Source: CAYMKL01 sp964390805
GTDB lineage: Bacteria; Chloroflexota; Anaerolineae; VGOG01
DNA: 64,000 nucleotides
Assembly (NCBI GenBank): GCA_964390805.1
Contig: CAYMKL010000021.1
Coordinates: forward strand, 6,017 to 70,016
Direction: 5' to 3'
Shown: positions 36,701 through 44,496 of the stretch, piece by piece
Layout of the letters: each line of letters begins with the position of its first letter
Position numbering within the stretch: position 1 is the first letter of the stretch
The notes under the pieces: generated by a model
Databases searched by the model: none
The model's input: only the letters and a program-made list of their open reading frames with translations
What the model was told of the DNA's origin: nothing
Position numbers and translations under genes: made by a program

Positions 36701-37070
36701 CTGGTGCTAACGGCTCGCCCAAAGGGGTCCAGCGAGGAACGCCGCCAAGACCAGCCATCGGTTCAAGGCTGGCATCCTGCTGGGTGCTTGGCGACCAGGG
36801 ATCTCCCCTGGACTGGGCGCTGGCAGTCTGGGTCCAGTAGCCGCCGTCACCGGTCCAGGTGCCTTTTTGGTTCCAGTGGGTCTGGACGATCATGAGGTCT
36901 ACGATGTCTATGCGGCCGTTGCGATTCACGTCGCAGACCGGATCATACACATCACCGGCAACGCAGCCCCCGTTGGATGCCTGCTTTGGCTCCCCAGCGC
37001 TGACGGCTCCACTTAAGGACGCCAGCAAGGCCAGAACCACAACCCACGCCAAGAACTTTGTCGCTTTCAT
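33705..37070 (-). CDS. Surface protein with BNR/Asp-box propeller, beta-helix and LPL-type C-terminal tail
   Basis: 1121 residues from the ATG at 37070 (AAAGGAGTGG leader). Signal peptide (1-27); one dockerin-like repeat, unusually at the N-terminus (DVNRNGRIDIVDLMIVQTHW, about 45-70); about 95-740 repeated SxDGGxxW Asp boxes (SNDGGATW, RSEDGGASW, TEDGGDNW) as in sialidase/sortilin-like propellers; about 760-1080 a parallel beta-helix; then the surface-protein ending SPCIDAGT...DMGAYEW and the terminal RIFLPLALRNFGP. The last motif is shared with the giant DUF11 protein (YLPLVMR). Probably a cell-surface glycan- or protein-binding protein. A SARP-like direct repeat lies 98 bp upstream. Confidence 0.85.
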   Translation of the reverse strand: MKATKFLAWVVVLALLASLSGAVSAGEPKQASNGGCVAGDVYDPVCDVNRNGRIDIVDLMIVQTHWNQKGTWTGDGGYWTQTASAQSRGDPWSPSTQQDASLEPMAGLGGVPRWTPLGEPLAPGGQVLGLAVHPTTPETVYAAVAPVEAYDSGPSTLYKTTDGAASWTEVYLAEHQVYALAAAGDNVYAGAFNPGGDGPGIYVSNDGGATWATTFEFSSRGVWSDISVHPSDPDVAIIGGWGPPPDQSGLVYKASYDGGLVYKTDDGGQTWSPSLSATFPDSNGSVDAVLIHPISPTLMLASAHAENSNDCDVQRSEDGGASWTEASTIVGAQVKSFVGHPTAPRIIYAGTGGSAFTGGPHKVFRSSDAGQSWSEVFDEGGGLLAFEPPSTIYAAARGGEVWSSASNGDPGTWNAVGGVPDALSFAIDLGATPVALYAGAARDGVFKSTNGAGDWEERNNGIETPVQPRDIDVDPQNLDKIFTAAECGGGWLTTDGGDSWIEPQGISGCMGAFAVNPANPSIVYGGGLDDSNGAVMRSEDGGVSFERVYTAPYIEPDGSGGGQQIRALAIADSATDTVYAAGQNNPADQDDYGIVLRTPDDGESWTQALTLPGESRVDAIAVSPANADVAYAGGEDCSGPGCVGFVRRTEDGGDNWTLVFEEPDSRVRSIVVDHQDPDVVYATANYDVYKSMDAGDTWTLIRSCCPSGDLLAMDPHDSSHVYLGGWGYIAETWDGGATWSEWDDPINNGTPGMQPGALTVDTGEVVQSMYAGFSGVWRYSRLLPGEGDRYVATSGSDDLNVCLDPAVPCLTIGHAIQVANPGESIFVAQGTYTENPNVSKPLSLLGGYEASGWTRDIAAYETIVDGNQNGTVVTLQGGSEGAVLDGFTITGGSGEEAGGVEADHGGITIRSCSIQNNMADGSPHHSGGGGVKGNDLTIVDSRIINNEVQSGASGVRVGEGHLAMVNTIVADNLGDEGLHLNGSASLMNVTIAGNAPGTGRPGINYNPQTGGTMEVVNSIIYGNGSGDAFHVEDPDTIQVTYSDIEGGWPGTGNIDAAPLFVDAGSGDYHLQVGSPCIDAGTAVSAPATDLEGTPRDATPDMGAYEWRFRIFLPLALRNFGP

Positions 37071-37167
37071 CTTTCCACTCCTTTCGTTTTGTGATGGGCG
37101 AACTGCATCTGTCACGCCCAATGACGAATAATGAGCCAATACCCCAACTATCATCATACCACAAAGG

Positions 37168-37185
37168 TCTCAAAAAAGTCTCAAA
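37168..37185 (-). promoter_or_regulatory. SARP-like direct repeat upstream of the BNR protein
   Basis: Minus strand TTTGAGA, CTTT, TTTGAGA: an exact repeat with 11-bp period. Downstream CTTTGTGGTA matches the other leaders, then diverges; GATAGT is a weak -10. Confidence 0.55.
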
Positions 37186-37227
37186 AATGCCCAAGGCAAG
37201 ATCATCTCTGGAGCACTCGAAAGCAAA

Positions 37228-37269
37228 AGAGGGCATATCCCCGTCTGATGGTACAAGGATATGCCCTCT
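37228..37269 (-). terminator. Terminator of the SARP3 gene
   Basis: Perfect 13-bp stem AGAGGGCATATCC / GGATATGCCCTCT followed on the minus strand by TTTTGCTTT. Confidence 0.8.
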
Positions 37270-37328
37270 GATGGGCACACGTAGAGGTTGTGAGAGAATC
37301 TAACGTTGTGACCTTTCAGCAACCAGAG

Positions 37329-40300
37329 CTAGTGCGGCTCGATGATGACGTCCTTCCAGAGCCACCTTCCGACCGCCGACATGGGGTACTTGCTCACCCA
37401 CGGCTTCAGCAGTAGGTAGGTCCGCGCATAGGCCAGGGGCATGATTGCCGCCTCCTCGACCAGGATGCTGTCCGCTTGCTGGTATAATTTCATCCTCTCT
37501 CCCTGGTCCGTGACTCGCCTGGCTTCCTCCACCAACCTGTGGTAAGCTTCGTTCGGCCACTCACTTGAGCTCCATGGGAAACCCACTCTCAGGAAGTTGT
37601 CGGGATCGGGATAGTCGGCCGCCCACGCCGTCGTAAACAAGCGTGGTGGCTCATTTCTTACTCTGTCGAAATACGCGGCCAACTCCATGGCCTCCCTCGT
37701 GATCTCTACCCCCAGGTTTTCCCACCATTGAGGCTGCAAGCCCTCGCTTACTTGAAATCCAATACCGCCAGGGGGCACCAGGAGGTCTACAGTGGGGAAG
37801 CCACGGCCGCCCGGATAGCCCGCCTCGGCTAGCAATTGTCGCGCCTGCTCGGGATCGTAGGGCAGAGCGATCCCCGCCGAGTGCCCGGGCATGCCCGGTG
37901 GCACGAATCCGCCCGTGGCCGGGAAAGAGTACCCCCCCAGAGCCACGTCCGCCAGCGGTTCCCTGTCTGCGGCCATAACGAAGGCCAAGCGCACCCGTCG
38001 GTCGTCGAAGGGGGGGCGAGTCACGTCGAATCCCACGTACAGAGTTTGTAACCATGGTGCCGAGACATATTCCCCGGTGTGCCACTGCCGGGCGCGGTCC
38101 TTCTCGGCCGGTGGGAACCACGTAATGTTTAAGATGTCCAGGCCATCAGCCTCATATACCTCTAACGCAGCAGACCATTCCGCTAGAATGGGTAATAGTT
38201 CCACCCGCTGCACATTCCCCCTGAACCGCCCATGATATTGGGGGTTGCGCGAGAAGACCATTGATTGGCCTGGCTGCCAGGCCTCCAGTATGAAAGGGCC
38301 GTTGGTGACGATGTTCCCGACCTCGGTCCACGCCTCGCCATGCGCCTCTACTACGTGCCGAGGTAAGGGACAAGCAACCAGGCGAGCTAGTAACTGGAGA
38401 AAGTACCCCGTTGGTCCTTCCAGTTCCACAGTCAGCGTGGCATCGCCGTCAGCGCGCACGGCCACCTCGTCTGGAACGGACGTCTCACCCTGATGGAAGG
38501 CCCTCGCTCCCTTGACGTCGTACAGCAGGCTGGCATAGGGCGATCCAATGGCTGGGTCCAGCACCCTCTTCCAGGCGTACTCGAAGTCCCCTGCCGTCAC
38601 CGGGGTGCCATCGCTCCAGCGCACGTCGTCCCGCAGGTGGAAGACGTACTTTCGCCCGCCTTCTAAGACCTCCCAGGTACGGGCCAAGTCGGGTACCACA
38701 TCCAGCTCCGGAGTGAGCTCCAGCGGCCCGTTGAAGAATTGGTCTATCACATGGCTCGAAAAAAGATCTCCGGCCATGGTCGGATCCAGGCCCGGTGGAT
38801 CGACCCAACACACTCTGAGGGCGTGGGGCGCAGGCGGTGGCGGGACGGCCGGCTCAATCCCTCCCGCCCGCTGCCACAGAGCGAAGCCCTCCTCGTACGC
38901 CTGGCGCGCTGCCTTGAAGTCGAGGGCGCTGTGACAGGTCAGCCCCAACTTCATCAGCGTCCGCGCCGCCCGCCCGTACTCCCCTTGCTCCTTCAGAAAC
39001 GCCAGAGCTCGTTGGTAGTGGTCAATGGCTTCTTGGTGGGCGTAGAGCATACGGGCGCGATCTCCTGCCAGAAGCAGGTAGGTGATGGCCTTCTCTGTCA
39101 GCCCCCTGTCTAACTGTCGTGCTTGCTCGAAGTGGAAGGCCAGTTCCCTCGCCAACGCCTCGGCCTCTGAGCCGTAGAGGGTCTCCATCGCTGCTCCTAC
39201 TCGCGCATGGGCGTGCTGTCGTCGCCGACGCGGCATCGCGGCATAGATCGCCTCCTGGATCTTGTGGTGAGTGAAGGCGTAGTCGCGGCCCATAGCCCCG
39301 GTTCCCTCGTCAATCAGGCGGTGGCGTAGCAGATCGTCCAGTGCCTCCAGCGTCGCCTCCTCGCCCCGGCCCCAGACCGCGTTGAGCAAGTCGAAGTCGA
39401 ACTCGCGACCGAGGACCGCTGCCAGGCGCAGCGCGTCCTGTGCGTCATCATCCAGACGGTTGGCCCGCGCCTGGATAGCCTCGCTCACACCGACGGGCAG
39501 CGGAAGCGTCTCTTCGCTGATCCGCACAAAATCGCCCCGCCAGGCACCTTCCTCCAGGCGGACCGCACCGGTCTCGAAGAGCGCCTTGATGATCTCTATC
39601 AGGAAGAAGGGATTGCCTTCCGTCTCCTGATACAACCGCCTCGCCAGGAGCGTCACCGCTTTCCCCGCCCCCGACATCTCGGCCACCATCGTGTCCACGG
39701 CCTCGGGAGAGAGGCGCGGCAGACGCAGCGGTTTAGCCAGCCCTTCGCGGGTCATTCGTCGCCGCAGCGCCAGCAGGGGATGCTCCAACCCAATCGCTTC
39801 GGGGCGGAAGGTGCCAGCCATCAGAACAGAGTGATCTGCCAGATGGCGGGCCAGGTAGTGCAGCAGTTCCACCGTGGACTCGCTGGCCCAGTGCAGGTCC
39901 TCCAAAACGATCAGGATCGCTCCGCGAGAAGACAATTCAGCCAGCAAATGGGCCAGGCCGGCGAATAGGCGTGCCTCTTCCTGGTCAGCCTCGGGCGACG
40001 GCGTAGCCCCAAGTCCAGGGTGTGTCTTGGACACTTCTGGCACCAAGCGGGCCACCTCGCCGAGGGTCCAGGCGGGAAAGCCCGTCAGTTCATCAGGCGT
40101 CAGCGTTCGCAGAACCGTTCGCACCGCCTCGGCGATGGGTTGGTAGGGCAAGAGACGCTCGAATTCGTAGCAGCGGCCCCACAGCACGCGGACGCCCTGC
40201 CAGCGGAGACCGTTGGCAAACTCCTCCGCCAGGCGAGTCTTGCCCACCCCGGCCTCGCCGCTGATGAGTACCAGTCCGCCTTGCTCCGCCTGCGCCCCTT

Positions 40301-41153
40301 GCCAGCACTGGTGCAAGAACGCCAATTCCTGCTCTCTGCCCACCATTTTGCTGGGTGCCATCACGTCGAGGGGACTGCGCCCTGCACGCTCTATCGCCGC
40401 CGGCATCTCAACGGGGAGGGCCTCAGGTACAGGGCCTACCTCGAACTGCCCTTCTAGGATGGCCTGGTAGAGCTGGGTGGTCTCGACCATCGGCTCTGCA
40501 CCCAGTTCCTCTAGCACGATCTCCCGACAACGGTGGTATTGCTCCAGTGCCACGTTGCGCTGTCCCAACCGACAATAGGCACGCATCGCCAGCCGGTGGG
40601 CGTCCTCTCGCAGTGGGTCTTTGTCCAGCAGCCGCAACGTCGTGGCCAAGGCGGCGGCGTACTCTCCATTGGCTTCTTGGCCGACCATCAACCGCGCCAG
40701 GGCCTCGCCAAACAAGCTTTCCATCCGGTAGCGTTCGTTGATGATCCAGTCATCGTAGAAGCCGTCCAGGAAATCGCCGCGATAGAGCGCCACCGCTGAT
40801 TGCAGGCTTGCGGCATCATCATGAGATACCTGAGTCTCGAATGCTTCAACGTCGAGCCATAGCTCGCTCAGGGGATCAAACTGTACCGTATAGGGATCGC
40901 TCAGGACGAACTCTGCGTGGGGGAGACAACGGCGGATATGCCAGAGGGCGGTCGAGAGAGAACCACGCGCTTTCCGCTCTGGCCTATCGCCCCAGAAGAG
41001 GCCGACCAACCGATCTCGGGGCTGGGGTCGGTGGCGGTGGAGGATCAGGTAGGCAAGCAGGGACTGGGATTTGAGGGTGGGAGGCTTAGGGAGTGGTTGG
41101 TCATTATAGTGGATGTCCAGTGTGCCCAGAAAGTGCAACCGTAAGGTAGACAT
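37329..41153 (-). CDS. SARP regulator fused to an oligopeptide-type solute-binding domain (SARP3)
   Basis: 1274 residues from the ATG at 41153. Residues 1 to about 700 match SARP1/2 (winged helix, BTAD, Walker A GEAGVGKTRLAEEF, Walker B ILIVLEDLHWAS). About two TPR units follow (AIDHYQRALAFLKEQ, ARQAYEEGFALW). From about residue 775 the long TPR array of the paralogues is replaced by an SBP_bac_5 domain: DPPGLDPTMAGDL, YVFHLRDDVRWSDGTPVTA, NGPFILEAWQPGQSMVFSRN, YDPEQARQLLAEAGYPGG and a complete C-terminal lobe (AWAADYPDPDNFLRV). No signal peptide exists, so the binding domain is cytoplasmic, as in SgrR of enterobacteria. Predicted to be a ligand-gated transcription factor for a peptide, sugar or similar solute. 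The fusion is one uninterrupted frame. Confidence 0.92.
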   Translation of the reverse strand: MSTLRLHFLGTLDIHYNDQPLPKPPTLKSQSLLAYLILHRHRPQPRDRLVGLFWGDRPERKARGSLSTALWHIRRCLPHAEFVLSDPYTVQFDPLSELWLDVEAFETQVSHDDAASLQSAVALYRGDFLDGFYDDWIINERYRMESLFGEALARLMVGQEANGEYAAALATTLRLLDKDPLREDAHRLAMRAYCRLGQRNVALEQYHRCREIVLEELGAEPMVETTQLYQAILEGQFEVGPVPEALPVEMPAAIERAGRSPLDVMAPSKMVGREQELAFLHQCWQGAQAEQGGLVLISGEAGVGKTRLAEEFANGLRWQGVRVLWGRCYEFERLLPYQPIAEAVRTVLRTLTPDELTGFPAWTLGEVARLVPEVSKTHPGLGATPSPEADQEEARLFAGLAHLLAELSSRGAILIVLEDLHWASESTVELLHYLARHLADHSVLMAGTFRPEAIGLEHPLLALRRRMTREGLAKPLRLPRLSPEAVDTMVAEMSGAGKAVTLLARRLYQETEGNPFFLIEIIKALFETGAVRLEEGAWRGDFVRISEETLPLPVGVSEAIQARANRLDDDAQDALRLAAVLGREFDFDLLNAVWGRGEEATLEALDDLLRHRLIDEGTGAMGRDYAFTHHKIQEAIYAAMPRRRRQHAHARVGAAMETLYGSEAEALARELAFHFEQARQLDRGLTEKAITYLLLAGDRARMLYAHQEAIDHYQRALAFLKEQGEYGRAARTLMKLGLTCHSALDFKAARQAYEEGFALWQRAGGIEPAVPPPPAPHALRVCWVDPPGLDPTMAGDLFSSHVIDQFFNGPLELTPELDVVPDLARTWEVLEGGRKYVFHLRDDVRWSDGTPVTAGDFEYAWKRVLDPAIGSPYASLLYDVKGARAFHQGETSVPDEVAVRADGDATLTVELEGPTGYFLQLLARLVACPLPRHVVEAHGEAWTEVGNIVTNGPFILEAWQPGQSMVFSRNPQYHGRFRGNVQRVELLPILAEWSAALEVYEADGLDILNITWFPPAEKDRARQWHTGEYVSAPWLQTLYVGFDVTRPPFDDRRVRLAFVMAADREPLADVALGGYSFPATGGFVPPGMPGHSAGIALPYDPEQARQLLAEAGYPGGRGFPTVDLLVPPGGIGFQVSEGLQPQWWENLGVEITREAMELAAYFDRVRNEPPRLFTTAWAADYPDPDNFLRVGFPWSSSEWPNEAYHRLVEEARRVTDQGERMKLYQQADSILVEEAAIMPLAYARTYLLLKPWVSKYPMSAVGRWLWKDVIIEPH

Positions 41154-41233
41154 CACAGAACCTCCCCCAGGACTTACCTGGTGTGGTATTGCCAAACCAT
41201 GCTGCTTAGCCGACGGACTATGCGCTGATCAAT

Positions 41234-41261
41234 AGTATATCATACTTTGGCCTTTTGGCAA
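41234..41261 (-). promoter_or_regulatory. SARP-cassette promoter, copy 4
   Basis: Minus strand TTGCCA, 16 nt, TATACT, then ATTGATCAG as in copy 3. It lies about 80 nt upstream of the SARP3 ATG. Confidence 0.65.
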
Positions 41262-41265
41262 AAAG

Positions 41266-41300
41266 AAAAGGCCACTAGCACCAATAGGCAGTGGCCTTTT
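41266..41300. terminator. Bidirectional terminator between the ABC operon and SARP3
   Basis: Stem AAAAGGCCACT / AGTGGCCTTTT, T-rich on both sides. Member of the GGCC hairpin family, but the small-protein gene is absent here. Ends the minus-strand ABC permease transcript. Confidence 0.75.
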
Positions 41301-41351
41301 TGCATATCGGGTTTCGACATGGAGCTTTAGGGGGACTTCGATAGATGCTAT

Positions 41352-42113
41352 CTATAGCACGTCACGACGAGTGACCTCGCAGCAGCCCAGCAGAGCCACT
41401 GCGATGCCGCCAACAACACTCACTACTAGCTCCTTGAGCAGGATCGGCTCGCCCTTGTTGAAGGTGTTCGCCAGCAGGCCGGGTAGTGCCCAGGGGTAGA
41501 AGGTGGCCCAGTCGGCATTGATGACCACCATGCCGCCGACTGTCATCAGGATCCCGACCGCCATGGCCACCACGAAGCTCTGCCAGCGTATGGCCACCCA
41601 GGTGTGGAGCGAGATGATGAGCCACGAGGCCACATACACCATCACGCCATATTTCAGGAATAGGCCCCACGGGATAGCGGCATCGAAGCCCACGTCTGGC
41701 ATGAGCATCCGCAGCACCAGCCCGGCCAGGACGCTGAATCCCACCAGCCCCACCATGCTCAGTGCGATCAACGTCATCCCTGCCAACTGCTTGGCCGCGT
41801 ACACTGTCCAGCGGGGCAGCGGCAGGGCATAGAGATGCTTCCACTGGTCGCTTCTGTGCTCCAGTCCGCCGAGCAGCGCCGTCTCCAGCGCGACAAACAG
41901 TGGCACGATCAGGAAACCGAAGAACACGAACATCTCCTGTCCAAAGCGCACCCATACATCCTCAAACTGGCGAACGTATTGTTGGCCACGCTGGAGGGCT
42001 CCGATAAGCTGAAGCCCCACCATCCCCAGCGGTGCGATGATGGCCAGCCACAGCGCCAGCGTGCGTTTCATCTTGAGTGTTTCTGACCTGAGGGCGCGTA
42101 CCAGTGCACTCAT
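41352..42113 (-). CDS. ABC-2 type permease
   Basis: 253 residues from the ATG at 42113 (GGGAGGCTCAAA leader). Starts with the ABC-2-typical MSALVRALRSETLKMKRTLA, followed by about six hydrophobic spans (FVFFGFLIVPLFVALETALL, MTLIALSMVGLVGFSVLAGL, VAMAVGILMTVGGMVVI) and a periplasm-facing ADWATFYPWALPG. This is the membrane half of an ABC exporter whose ATPase lies upstream. Similar small ABC-2 permeases work in lantibiotic or bacitracin self-protection; the substrate here is not deducible. It overlaps nothing and ends at the terminator 41266. Confidence 0.88.
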   Translation of the reverse strand: MSALVRALRSETLKMKRTLALWLAIIAPLGMVGLQLIGALQRGQQYVRQFEDVWVRFGQEMFVFFGFLIVPLFVALETALLGGLEHRSDQWKHLYALPLPRWTVYAAKQLAGMTLIALSMVGLVGFSVLAGLVLRMLMPDVGFDAAIPWGLFLKYGVMVYVASWLIISLHTWVAIRWQSFVVAMAVGILMTVGGMVVINADWATFYPWALPGLLANTFNKGEPILLKELVVSVVGGIAVALLGCCEVTRRDVL

Positions 42114-42193
42114 TTTGAGCCTCCCTGTCTGTTTGGTGGTTCCCCTGCCAAGTGTTGCTGGTCTATCAGTTTCTACTTGTGCTATTCTGCTCC

Positions 42194-42244
42194 CGCTGGA
42201 TCGCCAGATCCAGCGGCTTGGCGGCGGGATTTGGCAATCCCGCC
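42194..42244 (-). other. Two tandem stem-loops between the ABC ATPase and permease genes
   Basis: CGCTGGATC / GATCCAGCG (42194-42215) and GGCGGGATT / AATCCCGCC (42223-42244). Without T runs, they more likely set the ratio of ATPase to permease mRNA than end transcription. Confidence 0.5.
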
Positions 42245-42278
42245 GGAGCAAATGAGCCAGCAACACCCAAGAGGGGGA

Positions 42279-43199
<921 letters not shown>

Positions 43200-43248
43200 C
43201 TTTATTTTTCCTCCTCACATATCATGCCAGCAACTTGTTGCGCGCCGA

Positions 43249-44154
43249 TCACACAGGCGCCATCCAGGCAAGGCCGTTAATCAAGGCATGAATCAGAAGC
43301 GGGGCCGCCAGATTGTGCGTCCTTGCCCACAACACCCCTAGCAAAATCCCCATCACCCCTTGCTCTACAATGACACTCGCTAACGTCCAGACCAAGTTGC
43401 CACGAGTGGGCTCGTACGGTGAATAGTAGTACATTGGTAGATGAATCAGCCCAAACAGTAACGATGCAACCACCAACCCTCGCCACTGCGAGCCAAGGCA
43501 CGATGTCAGCCGCGATTGCAGCACACCCCGAAAGAAGAACTCCTCCACTGTCCCAGCAGTCACCAGGGCCAAGACAAGACTCACCAGAAACGGCGCCATT
43601 GCTTGCAACGGTTGACGCAACATCATCTCAATGGCTGCCCGCTGCTGCTCCCCCACAACGCAGACAACTGGTATGCTCAGTGGCCCTACGAGGGCAGCTA
43701 CTTTCAGTCCTTCCTTCAGTCCCCGCCGCGTCAATCCAACCGAGCGCAACGTGTCCCGCAGCGCCAGTCTGCCTCCGCGCACCCGCATCAATAGGCCAGA
43801 AGGCACTGTCACCAGGAAGAGCCAGTTGGTGAACTGATTCACCACTTCTAGTCCCCTGGCGCTGGTCAACACAGCCAGCAGGAAAACAGCCCCGTACCAG
43901 ACCAATACTGGCCAGAGCTCGGCCTGTGGTCGGACGATGTCCACCGGAGGTGGCCTGCGCCCTCGTGTTACTACTACCGCGATGCCGCTCAACAGCACCG
44001 TGCCAAGCCCGAGCAGCAGGGCAGACCGCAACGTCCCCGCAGCCGAAAACAGTCCGATCAAGGCCAGTACGTAAACCGCGAGTGCTGCCAGGGTGAACGG
44101 ATCAGTCAGCCATTTAGTAAGTGGAAACAGCGTCTTTGTTCTTGTCGAATACAT
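43249..44154 (-). CDS. CPBP-family intramembrane metalloprotease
   Basis: 301 residues with about eight hydrophobic spans. Family motifs are in order: EEFFFRGVLQSRL (EExxxR), FGLIHLPMYYY (FxxxH) and HALINGLAW (HxxxN). CPBP/Abi proteins are membrane peptidases often linked to bacteriocin maturation or self-immunity. Being first in the ABC exporter operon supports an immunity or peptide-processing role. ATG at 44154 after GGGAGAGG. Confidence 0.9.
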   Translation of the reverse strand: MYSTRTKTLFPLTKWLTDPFTLAALAVYVLALIGLFSAAGTLRSALLLGLGTVLLSGIAVVVTRGRRPPPVDIVRPQAELWPVLVWYGAVFLLAVLTSARGLEVVNQFTNWLFLVTVPSGLLMRVRGGRLALRDTLRSVGLTRRGLKEGLKVAALVGPLSIPVVCVVGEQQRAAIEMMLRQPLQAMAPFLVSLVLALVTAGTVEEFFFRGVLQSRLTSCLGSQWRGLVVASLLFGLIHLPMYYYSPYEPTRGNLVWTLASVIVEQGVMGILLGVLWARTHNLAAPLLIHALINGLAWMAPV

Positions 44155-44177
44155 GTTCAGCCTCTCCCTCAGAATGG

Positions 44178-44319
44178 ACTTTGGACAAAATCACTGGCGA
44201 CCAGAAACCCGTTTTCTCACGCCAGACTTCTTACCAAGTTTGACTTGAAACAGATTGATTCAGTTAGATTTCGGTAACAGAGTTATCAGAAAACGGGTTT
44301 CTTTAGCCGTGTCCAAAGA
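44178..44319. repeat. Inverted-repeat element (MITE-like)
   Basis: Ends: CTTTGGAC (44179-44186) pairs with GTCCAAAG (44312-44319). Inside it AGAAACCCGTTTTCT (44203-44217) pairs perfectly with AGAAAACGGGTTTCT (44288-44302). The AT-rich interior has no ORF. About 140 bp in total, in the region upstream of the CPBP gene. Confidence 0.5.
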
Positions 44320-44383
44320 CCAACTCAAATCCAGGATTCTTCAGCCTAATCGTACCACAGAGGTGTCGTACGCCCATCACACA

Positions 44384-44401
44384 TTTGTCGCAGCTTTGTC
44401 G
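44384..44401 (-). promoter_or_regulatory. 11-bp-period direct repeat upstream of the CPBP-ABC operon
   Basis: Plus strand TTTGTCG, CAGC, TTTGTCG. The sequence differs from the SARP-type repeats but the spacing is the same. It sits between the two-component genes and the CPBP-ABC operon, and OmpR-type regulators such as the one at 46083 bind this kind of repeat. Predicted operator for the exporter operon. The rest of 44155-44496 holds only the inverted repeat and the terminator. Confidence 0.4.
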
Positions 44402-44445
44402 CAAAAAGAGAAAAACCTCCTGCGAGGCATAACCCAGCAGGAGGT
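44402..44445 (-). terminator. Terminator of the sensor-kinase operon
   Basis: Stem ACCTCCTGC / GCAGGAGGT (44415-44445) followed on the minus strand by TTTTTCTCTTTTTG. It lies about 50 nt past the kinase stop. Confidence 0.85.
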
Positions 44446-44457
44446 CTGTTTCCCCTA

Positions 44458-44494
44458 CGTTTGACGTCTGACGTTTTACGTTTTACGTTTGACG
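44458..44494. repeat. Short tandem ACGTTT/GACGT-type repeat
   Basis: Four to five degenerate units of TTTACGT or TTGACGT lie between the kinase stop and its terminator. No coding or folding role is visible. Confidence 0.5.
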
Positions 44495-44496
44495 CT

